From the IMG/VR virus record IMGVR_UViG_3300033149_006354, positions 1 through 40,495 of that record: a stretch of 40,495 bases of DNA; one strand, 5' to 3'. The DNA is from a virus. Under the pieces are notes generated by a model. It was given only the letters and a program-made list of their open reading frames with translations. It was not told where the DNA came from and ran no database searches. This document shows positions 21,897-31,082 of the stretch, one piece after another (position 1 is the first letter of the stretch; every line of letters begins with the position of its first letter). Made by a program: the position numbers and the translations under genes.

Positions 21897-23426
21897 TCAT
21901 AAATTTTCTACCACCCACTCAGAATCCAAAAAAGGTTGACCTAATTCTAACTGCTGCAACACTTGTACCTGCTTATTCTGGCTAAACCCTTTATGTCTAT
22001 GGGCTACTACGCAGAGCCTCATGACCCCCTGATCCCGCTCATCAGGCTGCTGGTTCAATGAAATCATAACATCAACATGAGCTATCTTCCTTATATCTTC
22101 TGCCGTATCTGTCTGATCCACTGTGCGTTTCTTAATAGACCCCCGGTTAGACTGGCTGGCCGTAACCACCAGCATATGTCTTTCCCCGGCCATGCCTTTT
22201 AACCTCTTCCAGGTAGCATCAATGTTGCCTCGCTCCGACAGGTTCCAGCTCTCCGGCGCCAAGATATCAGCATAGTCTACCACTACAACATCTGGCACAA
22301 ACCCTTGCTCGTATTCCAATGCATCAATCTCTGCGGCCACATCCTTTACTGTAGCTGTATAGGCTGGGAAAACTACGACTTTTAGATTCCTTCCAAACAT
22401 GGAGGAAAATGCTTTCAACCGCTTCTCTATATCCTTAGCTCTGAATCGTTTCTGTTTCACCTCAGTGTACCAGATTGCAGGCTTGAATCCTTCGCCTGTC
22501 TCACGGCAGACATCACAAATCTTATATTCCTTAACAGGCTCATACCTTTCGGGCAACTGATCCACACTTTCCGCCAAAGCCACTGACCCCGTCCTGTCCT
22601 TCTTCCTACACTTCCCAAGCTGATTCCTTAGACAATCAAACACAGGACACAAATATGTCCCGGAAGCATCAGCTATGCCTAACACTCTCTTATAAAACCG
22701 TCCTATAATAGTTTCCTTATTCATTTCCAATGAGACAAACAGAACCCGAAACTTGTTCGTCAATGCCTGCACAGCCACTTCCTGAAGCCACCAGGTCTTA
22801 CCTCTTTTCATAGGCCCCATAAACCCTACCAACCAATCCCTCTTAAACTTCCCTATCATCTGACCCAAGGCTCCAGGAAAGGCAAACATTCCATCATCAT
22901 CAGAACCTGCAAGAATCTCTCTTATAACCTCTGGAGCAAAAGGGTCAATAGCTTGATTCATCTCCTGAGAGATTTTACTATAAGACTGGACCTGATTTTC
23001 GACCTCTTCCACCTTGTTCTTCAGCAATAGAGCCTGACCTCTGCCGAACAACAACTCCAGGGACCTTTTCTTGAAGTACTGAACCGTTTGGTCAAGAAGA
23101 TATTGATGATTAAAAACTTCTGTTCTCTCATACTCCTCCGATATAGAAGCGAGAAAGTTTTCTACCAGCTCTTGATCTGCTTCCTTCAAAGACCCCTTTT
23201 CTGCAGCATAAATTGTTTCTATCTGCTGAACTGGAGCCTCACCATACTTGTGAAAGTAACTTCTTACCCAGTTCATCACCTGGCGAGCATAAACAGCCTG
23301 AATGTAGTCAGGTTCATAGATACGGAACACTCCTTGACAATACCGAGTGGAAACAATAGCACCTGTGACTATCTTACGTTCAATATCTCCGGAGTCAACC
23401 TTCTGCACCATTCTAAGTCTGCCCAT
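21897..23426 (-). CDS. DnaB-like replicative helicase with zinc insertion
   Basis: 509 residues. The N-terminal helical domain (about 1-170) precedes a RecA-like ATPase core: Walker A GFMGPMKRGKTWW (about 209-221), FVSLEMNKETIIGRFYKR (DnaB H1a/H2-like), Walker B VPDVVVVDYADIL and a VVTASQSNRGS sensor. Between the Walker motifs lies an insertion with CPVFDCLRNQLGKC and CDVC cysteines, a probable zinc module not present in E. coli DnaB. T4 gp41/DnaB-type helicase is the likely role. The neighbouring initiator would load it and the nearby primase would work with it. Confidence 0.85.
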   Translation of the reverse strand: MGRLRMVQKVDSGDIERKIVTGAIVSTRYCQGVFRIYEPDYIQAVYARQVMNWVRSYFHKYGEAPVQQIETIYAAEKGSLKEADQELVENFLASISEEYERTEVFNHQYLLDQTVQYFKKRSLELLFGRGQALLLKNKVEEVENQVQSYSKISQEMNQAIDPFAPEVIREILAGSDDDGMFAFPGALGQMIGKFKRDWLVGFMGPMKRGKTWWLQEVAVQALTNKFRVLFVSLEMNKETIIGRFYKRVLGIADASGTYLCPVFDCLRNQLGKCRKKDRTGSVALAESVDQLPERYEPVKEYKICDVCRETGEGFKPAIWYTEVKQKRFRAKDIEKRLKAFSSMFGRNLKVVVFPAYTATVKDVAAEIDALEYEQGFVPDVVVVDYADILAPESWNLSERGNIDATWKRLKGMAGERHMLVVTASQSNRGSIKKRTVDQTDTAEDIRKIAHVDVMISLNQQPDERDQGVMRLCVVAHRHKGFSQNKQVQVLQQLELGQPFLDSEWVVENL

Positions 23427-23439
23427 AGGCTTCTACTCC

Positions 23440-24912
<1,473 letters not shown>

Positions 24913-24929
24913 GTATTATACTTCCTTTC

Positions 24930-25038
24930 AAAATAAAAACCCTTACTTGTGAAAGGCAGGAACCTTGGAGCAGGTGGAACTTTTTAGGTTCCAACATCTA
25001 GGGGAAACCAAGAGGCTCCCACCCTTCACAAGTAAGGG
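24930..25038 (-). terminator. Long-range terminator stem with U tract before the initiator gene
   Basis: CCCTTACTTGTGAA (25038-25025) is perfectly complementary to TTCACAAGTAAGGG (24953-24940), 14 bp. The second arm runs straight into TTTTTATTTT (24939-24930). It ends about 18 nt before the initiator start codon. Loop size (about 71 nt, itself structured) is unusual for a simple terminator and fits a regulated one. Confidence 0.6.
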
Positions 25039-25061
25039 TTCATCAGGCTACTCCCCTAGAT
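24934..25061 (-). ncRNA. Structured 5' leader of the initiator gene (switch-like RNA candidate)
   Basis: The 319-bp gap 24913-25231 holds this element and a promoter. In the RNA, a perfect 10-bp P1 joins 25061-25052 to 25005-24996 and encloses a 6-bp hairpin, ACCCUU/AAGGGU (25039-25034 with 25026-25021). A second hairpin, GGAAC/GUUCC (24992-24988 with 24980-24976), follows; 24992-24986 can instead pair with 24965-24959 over 7 bp. The 5' strand of the ACCCUU hairpin is also half of a distal 14-bp terminator stem, so the folds exclude each other. I recognise no known riboswitch class. Confidence 0.55.
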
Positions 25062-25093
25062 AACTGCCCCCTGTTTCTAACAACATTTAATAT

Positions 25094-25123
25094 ATTATAT
25101 AAATATAAGCAAAGATGAAACAA
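25094..25123 (-). promoter_or_regulatory. Promoter candidate for the initiator leader
   Basis: TTGTTT (25123-25118), 18-nt spacer and TATAAT (25099-25094) on the minus strand, in AT-rich DNA after the primase gene. Transcription would begin near 25087 and cover the whole structured leader. The rest of the gap up to 25231 shows only AT-rich sequence and a small CATCCAGGGATG palindrome near 25199-25210. Confidence 0.5.
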
Positions 25124-25231
25124 AATTTTTCTTATAAGCTGTTTTTTATGCCTATTACTTACTAATAGATATAGTTTCTATTGGCTTTAATTAGATCTCA
25201 CATCCAGGGATGAACCGAGTGACGAGGCAAT

Positions 25232-26152
25232 TTATTTATTCATTAGCCAAAGCTTAATTTTTCTCAAACTTTTTTCATCCATATCACACGGATCTCCTTC
25301 GTCTAACAACCCTACTTCAGTCTTAATGAACCCAGCCAATTGGGCAGCTAGTCGCTTAGCCCTTTCCTCAGCATCACTATCAAGTAGCACTAGAGCTTCT
25401 CTTACTCCAGTTCTGACTAGCAACCTTACTTGCTCCTGAGTAAAAGCTTTGCCCAAAGTAGCTACTGCTCCATCACCTATCCTCCAAACATCTGTCACTC
25501 CTTCAACCACTACAACTTTATCAGTCACAGTGTCAATATTATATAGGGTTTGTCGTAAAGGAATAATGCTTTTGCTATCTGAACAGGCGAGATACTTTGG
25601 CTCCTGTCTCCCTGTGACGTCTCGGGCCACGAAACTTACCATTCGTCCTCCGAGAAACACCGGGGCAATTATTCGCAACCTATAACGACCGACCCCTAGA
25701 CAGCCTTTTAGGAAGTACTTTTTTTCGAGAAATTCAGGATCAAATCCCCTGTCCTGAAGATACCTACGGTGGATTGGAGATAAACTGCCTGCTAATTCGG
25801 GCCAAATTCTGCCATAATCCCCTCGAAAATCAACGATCTCCTCCTGGCCTATACCTTTATATACCCCAGGAGAAAAACCCTGTAAAAACCGCCCTAAAAT
25901 TAGCTCTGCCTTAGTCCAGGAGCACCCCTCAATTTGCCGGATCAGTTTCACAACCGGACCTTTCTCACCACAGATCCAGCAATGAAAGAAATTCGATTCT
26001 AAATTGACTCCACAATGCCAACTAGGATCATCGCCGCAGAAAGGACAGGGGATATTGACCCACCCACGGCTAACATTTTTACCTTCCGTGTGGTAGTCAA
26101 TATCCCTATCTTCAAAGTAGGCTATCGGGTCAAACAGGTCTAGTGAGCTCAT
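25232..26152 (-). CDS. DnaG-type primase with CHC2 zinc finger and Toprim domain
   Basis: 306 residues. An N-terminal zinc-binding module, CPFCGDDPSWHCGVNLESNF then FHCWICGEKG (about 36-65), precedes a Toprim domain: VVVVEGVTDVWRI (catalytic Glu), ALVLLDSDAEERAKRL (DxD) and LLDEGDPCDM. It is about half the length of DnaG and lacks the C-terminal helicase-interaction domain, as in other phage primases. It should prime lagging-strand synthesis for the DnaB-like helicase and DnaE-type polymerase encoded downstream. Confidence 0.88.
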   Translation of the reverse strand: MSSLDLFDPIAYFEDRDIDYHTEGKNVSRGWVNIPCPFCGDDPSWHCGVNLESNFFHCWICGEKGPVVKLIRQIEGCSWTKAELILGRFLQGFSPGVYKGIGQEEIVDFRGDYGRIWPELAGSLSPIHRRYLQDRGFDPEFLEKKYFLKGCLGVGRYRLRIIAPVFLGGRMVSFVARDVTGRQEPKYLACSDSKSIIPLRQTLYNIDTVTDKVVVVEGVTDVWRIGDGAVATLGKAFTQEQVRLLVRTGVREALVLLDSDAEERAKRLAAQLAGFIKTEVGLLDEGDPCDMDEKSLRKIKLWLMNK

Positions 26153-26153
26153 A

Positions 26154-26387
26154 TCAATTACCTTTGCTCTTGTCCTTATTGTCCATCACAACAATAGCTC
26201 CCTTGTTCACCTCAACATAAGGATACTTGCCTGTGATAGTGAGGTTGGGTACATTGCTGTTGCTTAGATCTGTTACCAGATCAGTCAGGCTTTGGACCTG
26301 GCGATCTAGCTCATATAGCCATATACCCATTAGGACCACACACAATGTGATGAGAAGCAAAAGTAAGCTTTTGGCTGCCGATTTCAC
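26154..26387 (-). CDS. Single-pass membrane protein
   Basis: 77 residues with AAGGAGGAAGAGG before the ATG. One transmembrane helix, about 6-26 (KSLLLLLITLCVVLMGIWLY), precedes a short heptad region (LDRQVQSLTDLVTDLSNS). A polar tail of strands follows. It overlaps the upstream zinc protein gene by 4 nt and ends 2 nt before the primase start. No known family. Confidence 0.5.
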   Translation of the reverse strand: MKSAAKSLLLLLITLCVVLMGIWLYELDRQVQSLTDLVTDLSNSNVPNLTITGKYPYVEVNKGAIVVMDNKDKSKGN

Positions 26388-26605
26388 CTCTTCCTCCTTT
26401 TCAGCTTTTGAACATTCATATAGGATCTTCCCATTAATAGCCTCAGCATCTTTGCTTGGGATTCGTTGCCAGCTTCCTGAGCTGCTTCAATCATTCTGAG
26501 TAGCTGACGACCTGTTTTTCTAGATAAACTGTTAAAGCAAGGAGAACAAACAATTTCATCAACAGCCGCGCCTCTTTCCTCTTTGCCACAAAATACACAG
26601 GGCAT
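26384..26605 (-). CDS. Small zinc-finger protein
   Basis: 73 residues. CVFC (3-6) and CSPC (20-23) form a treble-clef-like cysteine pair, and the rest is helical and basic (RQLLRMIEAAQEAGNESQAK, ending KLKRRKR). AAAGGAGGTGG precedes the ATG. Because the upstream gene ends in TAG in the same frame, any amber readthrough would fuse the two proteins through five residues. Function unknown. Confidence 0.5.
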   Translation of the reverse strand: MPCVFCGKEERGAAVDEIVCSPCFNSLSRKTGRQLLRMIEAAQEAGNESQAKMLRLLMGRSYMNVQKLKRRKR

Positions 26606-26620
26606 AAGTCCACCTCCTTT

Positions 26621-26848
26621 CTATTTGATAGTTATGGTGTTAATAGCCTCAGGACACACCGTCAACGAGCCGACAGTAGGGACGGTAATCTCCCTGATTC
26701 GGATACCAGTACCTTTGTCAGCAAAGGAAATGTCAAATTGTTTACCTGTAGTGGTAGTGAATCTAATAGAGTCCAAGCCAGAAACATTAATCTCTAAAGG
26801 ATCGTTCTCACCTTTGATCTTATCAAAATATATTATGTCAACTTTCAT
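26621..26848 (-). CDS. Beta-rich hypothetical protein
   Basis: 75 residues with GGGAGGAATG before the ATG. Alternating hydrophobic residues predict an all-beta fold (MKVDIIYFDKIKGENDPLEI then NVSGLDSIRFTTTTGKQFDI and ADKGTGIRIREITVPT). There are no catalytic motifs or membrane segments. It ends in TAG, in frame with the next gene. Confidence 0.45.
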   Translation of the reverse strand: MKVDIIYFDKIKGENDPLEINVSGLDSIRFTTTTGKQFDISFADKGTGIRIREITVPTVGSLTVCPEAINTITIK

Positions 26849-26963
26849 GACATTCCTCCCTCATCTGTCTTTTATAAATCACCCAAGTTGGCTATCGTCT
26901 TGATTTCATGTTTGAGCATGTTATAGCTGCATTAGTCATTCTTTCATTTCTTTTTTCGTGCAT
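26838..26963 (-). pseudogene. Possible small gene with an in-frame amber codon
   Basis: A frame starts one base after the previous stop (TAATATG) with MHEKRNERMTNAAITCSNMK then SRR. It meets TAG at 26894-26892 and continues PTWVIYKRQMREECHES to a TGA that overlaps the next gene by 11 nt. It fills the gap exactly with coupling at both ends, like the intact small genes here. Its protein sequence alone is not persuasive. It may be a decayed gene, an amber-readthrough gene or chance. Confidence 0.3.
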
Positions 26964-26964
26964 A

Positions 26965-27162
26965 TTAAGATAAACGTACAATGACTTTTTCTTTACATCT
27001 TTCGCATTCTGCTAATAATTCTTTTTCTTCTTGAAAACTAAGAGCATGAACCAGATGTGGATATTTACATTTTGGGCAAATCCAACCATATTGTACAGGA
27101 AACGCCGTACAATAAAGCTGAGTAACCTTTTTAACCCGTTCTAAGTCTTGCCTTGTTGCCAT
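26965..27162 (-). CDS. Small zinc-ribbon protein
   Basis: 65 residues from MATRQDLERVKKVTQLYC, the ATG behind AAAGGAGG. CPKC (about 29-32) and CERC (about 54-57) make a classic four-Cys ribbon around KYPHLVHALSFQEEKELL. A 12-codon upstream extension lacks a ribosome binding site. It follows the DUF932 gene by about 130 bp. No specific function. Confidence 0.5.
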   Translation of the reverse strand: MATRQDLERVKKVTQLYCTAFPVQYGWICPKCKYPHLVHALSFQEEKELLAECERCKEKVIVRLS

Positions 27163-27219
27163 TCTCCACCTCCTTTGATTAGATTCACAAATACACAATA
27201 TACTCTCTCTTATCAGTTT

Positions 27220-27291
27220 TTATTCCAAATTTACTTTTGTCTCTTTAGCGTAACACTTAAAAGCTATTCCAAGAGCCACACTGCCATTCTT
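27220..27291 (-). other. In-frame coding-like extension beyond the DUF932 amber stop
   Basis: Directly after the TAG of the DUF932 gene, the same frame reads KNGSVALGIAFKCYAKETKV then NLE before TAA. Its composition resembles real protein, and it occupies most of an otherwise empty gap. It would be expressed only by amber readthrough, or be a remnant of a longer ancestral C-terminus. Confidence 0.35.
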
Positions 27292-28059
27292 CTAAAATAG
27301 TCTACTCATTCGGGCCATCATATTGGCTCTACGGATTTGATTAAACACTTTGTGAGTTACATATTGAGCTACAAGATTATAGAACATCCAATAGGATAAG
27401 GTTTTTAGGCGCAGATCGTCTAACTTGATATCTGATGAAATTTCGACTTCCTCGTGTAGCGCTTCTTTTTCTTTCCCATTGAAACCTATGCCCTCTATGA
27501 CTCGCTCATAGTCTACACTGGTAGTCACCTTGTCCAGCCAACTTCTCCACAGCTCGACCTGCTCTGAATACTTTTCCATACCCTGGCACAGTATCTGCTG
27601 TATTCGCTCAAGCTCCAATCCACGGGTATGTCGGTGTTTGTACCAAACAAAGGTTTTGCCCACCACTAATCCATTAGAGCAGACCAATCTGTAAGCCCCA
27701 AACCGTAATGAGAAGGACCACCCCAAGTCATAGCTATTCATTAGTTCTATAGTAGGATTCACTTTGTCTCCACCGCCTATGTCATATTCTGTCTGTGGGA
27801 AACGATAAGTAGCCCACAATCTAGCCCCGTCATCTAACAACCGGATATCAGGTTCCGGCTGACCAAATTCAGGGTTCTTAGCTATCGCTGTTTCTGCTAT
27901 ATCAAGAGCCTGCTCGTGTCGAATAAGGTTGTATCTCTTGGTTGCAACAGCAAAAACCTGCCCGTTATCAGCATTAACTATTGCTTTATGGCCAGGGCAG
28001 GTCTTGCGTCCCAACCGTCTCCAGTAAACTGGTCGTTCTTCTACTTTTGGGAAATTCAT
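27292..28059 (-). CDS. DUF932-like protein
   Basis: 255 residues. MNSYDLGWSFSLRFGAYRLV then CSNGLVVGKTFVWYKHRHTR is the core typical of DUF932 proteins of phages and plasmids, and VFAVATKRYNLIRHEQALDI matches the N-terminal part. The family's biochemical role is not established. AAAGGAGG precedes the ATG and the start overlaps the upstream gene by 4 nt. The frame ends in TAG followed by 23 further sense codons. Confidence 0.7.
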   Translation of the reverse strand: MNFPKVEERPVYWRRLGRKTCPGHKAIVNADNGQVFAVATKRYNLIRHEQALDIAETAIAKNPEFGQPEPDIRLLDDGARLWATYRFPQTEYDIGGGDKVNPTIELMNSYDLGWSFSLRFGAYRLVCSNGLVVGKTFVWYKHRHTRGLELERIQQILCQGMEKYSEQVELWRSWLDKVTTSVDYERVIEGIGFNGKEKEALHEEVEISSDIKLDDLRLKTLSYWMFYNLVAQYVTHKVFNQIRRANMMARMSRLF

Positions 28060-28313
28060 TTTCTTTCCTCCTTTCTAAACCTCCTTACTACTTGTCTAGC
28101 AATCTTTGTTACATGACTTATAGGATAAAAATGACAAGGGCAATGCTTTTTGCTTTCCTCAATAGGAATCAAAGGAAACAATGTCCTGCAGAGTTCACAA
28201 CCAGGAGAATGTATAAAAGGACATCGTAATTCTTTCCCGAGATCGTCATACTTTAACCACCGCTTAATAGCTTTGATATGGTCTGAAGTGATCACATCTT
28301 TTATATCATTCAT
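28056..28313 (-). CDS. Cys/His-rich small protein, tandem paralogue A
   Basis: 85 residues. The pattern HIKAIKRWL, LRCPF, C-E-L-C-R-T-L-F-P-L-I, CPCHFYPISHV is shared with the gene immediately upstream, so the two are tandem duplicates. Five Cys and the flanking His residues could bind one or two zinc ions. AAAGGAGGTGAG precedes the ATG. It overlaps neighbours on both sides by a few bases. Role unknown. Confidence 0.6.
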   Translation of the reverse strand: MNDIKDVITSDHIKAIKRWLKYDDLGKELRCPFIHSPGCELCRTLFPLIPIEESKKHCPCHFYPISHVTKIARQVVRRFRKEERK

Positions 28314-28563
28314 TTTGTCTCACCTCCTTTCCTTTCACAATTTTCTTGGCTGTTTCCATTACGTGGCTAAAAGGATAAAGGTGACAAGGGCAAAAGCGTT
28401 TGCCATCCTCCTTGACAATTAAAGGAAACAGAGCCTCACACAACGCGCAATTTGGTGGATCAGACAGAGCCGTAAAAGGACACAGTAACTCCTTTTCAAA
28501 ATCGCCTTCCTCTAACCATTGCTTAATGGCTTCAATATGCTGAGGCGTAATAAGACCTTCCAT
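28306..28563 (-). CDS. Cys/His-rich small protein, tandem paralogue B
   Basis: 85 residues from MEGLITPQHIEAIKQWLEEG, the ATG after AAGGAGGAG. Shared with paralogue A: HIEAIKQWL, LLCPF, C-A-L-C-E-A-L-F-P-L-I, RFCPCHLYPFSHV. Clear divergence between copies shows an old duplication. A TATAAT motif lies about 23 nt upstream of the start. A six-codon upstream extension is possible. Confidence 0.6.
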   Translation of the reverse strand: MEGLITPQHIEAIKQWLEEGDFEKELLCPFTALSDPPNCALCEALFPLIVKEDGKRFCPCHLYPFSHVMETAKKIVKGKEVRQNE

Positions 28564-28585
28564 GACCTTCTCCTCCTTCATAATT

Positions 28586-28601
28586 ATTATAACCTATTTT
28601 T
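28586..28601 (-). promoter_or_regulatory. TATAAT-containing motif repeated from 11474-11489
   Basis: The 16-nt string AAAAATAGGTTATAAT on the minus strand is identical to that at 11489-11474. In both places it stands 20-25 nt before a start codon. It overlaps the TAG of the SNF2 gene. It could be a phage promoter class whose upstream part replaces a good -35. Confidence 0.4.
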
Positions 28602-30558
28602 CAAGAAAATGCTCAAGAAGCATCATTAACATTGTTTGCTCTTCCACCTCCTCTCCATCCAATAATAAAGTCAGAATCTCACGTTTCTTGTCCAGCAACT
28701 CAGCAATTTGTTCCTCAACAGTTCCACTAGCAATTAGGTACCATGCAGTAACAGAATCCTTTTGGCCAATTCTATGCACTCGATCCTCTGCCTGATCGTG
28801 ATCCCCGGGTGTCCAGCCTAGCTCTACAAACAACACATCACTAGCAGCAGTAAGGGTTATCCCCACGCCAGCAGCCTTTATGTTACCGACGAATAGTCTG
28901 ATCTTGTCGTTTTGTTGAAATTTGTCTATGGCTGCTTGCTTTGTCTTAGCACTGTCTCGACCGTCTAACTTGACCGCTACACCTTTGAACTCTTCCTTCA
29001 ATCTGTCTATTACCTCATGATGGGTAGCAAAAACAACTAACTTACTTCCACTGTCTAGGAAATTTTGGATCCACTCTATTACCCCAGTCATCTTACCTTT
29101 AGCTGCCAACTGTTTCAAGTACTCTATCTTGGCGAGAGCCTTTGCTGAAAGTGTCCTCTCACCGAGCACTCTATCTTTGTTACTCCGCAGCCAACCAGCG
29201 AAGTCCTCCTCTGCCCATTGGTAATCAGATAAATTGTCAATTTCCGTGGGTACTACAACTCTTCTTTTAGCAGGTAAGTCCTTGAGGACTTCCTTCTTGA
29301 TTCTACGGATCATGACTGTACGAGTAAGTTTCTTATGCAGCTCTTCAGTATTAGTAGCGCCAGTAAAATCCCACCCATAACCATTATGGACCGCCCCACA
29401 ATATCTTTGAGCGTACTGCCAAAAGCTAGGCCAAAGGTCTGGTCTTAGAAGGTTGAGACAGTTGAAAAACTCCACAGGTCTGTTAACTATGGGGGTTCCA
29501 CTGAGAGCTAATATGTGTTTACACTTTTTACCCAGCTTAAGGGCAGCCTTTGTGCGGGCTGTCCCCTTGTTCTTTAAGAAGTGAACTTCATCAAATACTA
29601 TAGCCTTGACTTTTAGTTCAACTAAAGCATCAACCCAATTGGACAGAATATCGTAGTTGATTATTAATAAGTCAGCAGATACAGGATAAGGCTTCTTGCC
29701 TTGGAGTATCTCTACGCTTGGGTCTGGGAGCCACATGCGGACCTCCTTTTCCCAATTCAGCTTCAGAGAAGCCGGGCACACAATTACTGCTGGTCTCAGC
29801 TCAGGATGCAACTGTAACCAGGCTAGGGCTTGGGCTGTCTTACCCAGACCCATCTCATCTCCTATCACAACTCTTCCTTCGTGGGCTTCTATAAAAGCCA
29901 CACCTGCTTTCTGAAAAGGAAAGAGTTCCATTTTCAGTCCAGGAATCTCTATAACAGCATTGGCATCAACCGGTGTTGTGGCTTTCTGATACCATTCTTC
30001 TAACTTGGGCATGAATTCAAAGCCCCACTCCTTCAACTTGTCCGCATTGTCGAGGGAGGTCATACAGGTCCATGTTCGGCTATCAGGATTCCACCGCCTG
30101 GCGGTTAGGGTTTTCACTTTGTCCAGAATGTCTGGAAAACGAGGATCTCCTTTCGGGAATCTGAACTTGATTTGTATAAGCCTTCCACCATCAGCAAAAC
30201 CAGCCTTCATTTCCGATTTCACAGGATCAGCGGGTTTCGTAGCCCCTTTGATGATAGGTAAGGGCTTGATGGGTAAGGTCTCTAATTGCCCTTTGTACTT
30301 CTTCAGTATAGTCCTACAGGTCTCAATTTGTTTTCTGGTAAGATATTGCCTTTGCTGGTAGAACTGGGCCATATTGGTCAATATCGGAGCGTCAACAGCA
30401 TTAAAGCCCATACCATTCAAGTGGTGAGTGCTATGACTATTCTGCTCATCGTGGGTCTGGCAATTGTAAAGAGCCATCAGGGCTCCCACTACATAACCAT
30501 CATCCTTCTCCATTAGCTCTATAATGCCTGGTCGCCTTTTGGCTTTGTCAGGTCTCAT
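28594..30558 (-). CDS. SNF2-family helicase (SMARCAL1-like)
   Basis: 654 residues. Residues about 115-190 (LIQIKFRFPKGDPRFPDILD then RRWNPDSRTWTCM) look like a HARP-type annealing-helicase accessory domain. The SF2 core follows: GDEMGLGKTAQALAWLQ (motif I), VIVCPASLKLNWEKEV (Ia), IVFDEVHFLKN (II, DEVH), LALSGTPIVNRPVE (III), then AAGVGITLTAASDVLFVELG and QAEDRVHRIGQ (V and VI). Such proteins remodel forks or anneal strands. AAAGGAGGG precedes the ATG. It stops in TAG. Confidence 0.9.
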   Translation of the reverse strand: MRPDKAKRRPGIIELMEKDDGYVVGALMALYNCQTHDEQNSHSTHHLNGMGFNAVDAPILTNMAQFYQQRQYLTRKQIETCRTILKKYKGQLETLPIKPLPIIKGATKPADPVKSEMKAGFADGGRLIQIKFRFPKGDPRFPDILDKVKTLTARRWNPDSRTWTCMTSLDNADKLKEWGFEFMPKLEEWYQKATTPVDANAVIEIPGLKMELFPFQKAGVAFIEAHEGRVVIGDEMGLGKTAQALAWLQLHPELRPAVIVCPASLKLNWEKEVRMWLPDPSVEILQGKKPYPVSADLLIINYDILSNWVDALVELKVKAIVFDEVHFLKNKGTARTKAALKLGKKCKHILALSGTPIVNRPVEFFNCLNLLRPDLWPSFWQYAQRYCGAVHNGYGWDFTGATNTEELHKKLTRTVMIRRIKKEVLKDLPAKRRVVVPTEIDNLSDYQWAEEDFAGWLRSNKDRVLGERTLSAKALAKIEYLKQLAAKGKMTGVIEWIQNFLDSGSKLVVFATHHEVIDRLKEEFKGVAVKLDGRDSAKTKQAAIDKFQQNDKIRLFVGNIKAAGVGITLTAASDVLFVELGWTPGDHDQAEDRVHRIGQKDSVTAWYLIASGTVEEQIAELLDKKREILTLLLDGEEVEEQTMLMMLLEHFLEK

Positions 30559-30571
30559 AGTATACCCTCCT

Positions 30572-30916
30572 TTATAAATAGTCTCTTACAAATCCCTTTA
30601 TCTCGTTTACGGCTTTATAAGCTTTCAAAGGATTCCTCCACTTCTTAGCTAAGTGACGCTCTATTCTGCTGGCTGACGGCCTCTTACGTTTGGGGCTACC
30701 AGCTATGGTCTCGATCACCTCCATAGGACTGTTAATTACGATACGGATAACCCTTCTGGCTTCTTCTGACAAGTTATAATAGGCTTGCCTGCGCGCCAGA
30801 AGGGTTTCCTGATCTATCCCTTCATCCACAATCTCGCAGGACCATATATCTACATAATTCTCAGTAGATGCAGCATTAACAGCCGCAAGATAGTCTTGTT
30901 CATTTATTGTTCTCAT
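30572..30916 (-). CDS. Hypothetical protein before the SNF2 helicase
   Basis: 114 residues, start placed 8-10 nt behind AGGAGGAGG. It is mostly helical: ETLLARRQAYYNLSEEARRV then a basic stretch KRKRPSASRIERHLAKKWRN and PLKAYKAVNEIKGFVRDYL. There are no cysteines and no membrane segment. The basic second half might bind nucleic acid. Stops 13 nt before the helicase start, hence probably co-expressed with it. Confidence 0.5.
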   Translation of the reverse strand: MRTINEQDYLAAVNAASTENYVDIWSCEIVDEGIDQETLLARRQAYYNLSEEARRVIRIVINSPMEVIETIAGSPKRKRPSASRIERHLAKKWRNPLKAYKAVNEIKGFVRDYL

Positions 30917-30921
30917 CTCCT

Positions 30922-31065
30922 TTAGTCCTCCTCCTTACCTAATAAAACTGCCGTTGCGCCTACTAAGGCAGTTCCGAAAAGATTGACCCAAGGGAACCAC
31001 TGACCTTCATTCATAACCAGGATAAGACCAAGCACGAACATGGCTACTGCTAATATATCCTTCAT
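30922..31065 (-). CDS. 47-residue membrane protein
   Basis: GTGGAGGATAAACA precedes the ATG. The product MKDILAVAMFVLGLILVMNE then GQWFPWVNLFGTALVGATAV and LLGKEED has two hydrophobic segments (about 3-18 and 25-42), so a small hairpin membrane protein is likely. The AGGAGGAGG coding its C-terminus serves as ribosome binding site for the next gene, a sign of coupling. Confidence 0.6.
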   Translation of the reverse strand: MKDILAVAMFVLGLILVMNEGQWFPWVNLFGTALVGATAVLLGKEED

Positions 31066-31082
31066 TGTTTATCCTCCACTCC

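Noticed and set aside
25034-25052. CUGAUGA in the initiator leader as a third hammerhead ribozyme
   Set aside because: The hairpin after CUGAUGA is followed by GGGAG, not GAAA, and no upstream GAAA plus NUH site pairs with it.
25001-25061. GGGGAGUAGC in the initiator leader, as in yybP-ykoY (Mn2+) riboswitches
   Set aside because: The other conserved yybP-ykoY segment (ACAUAC-type loop and 3' GCAAGAC-like end) is absent, and the G run here is part of a 10-bp P1.
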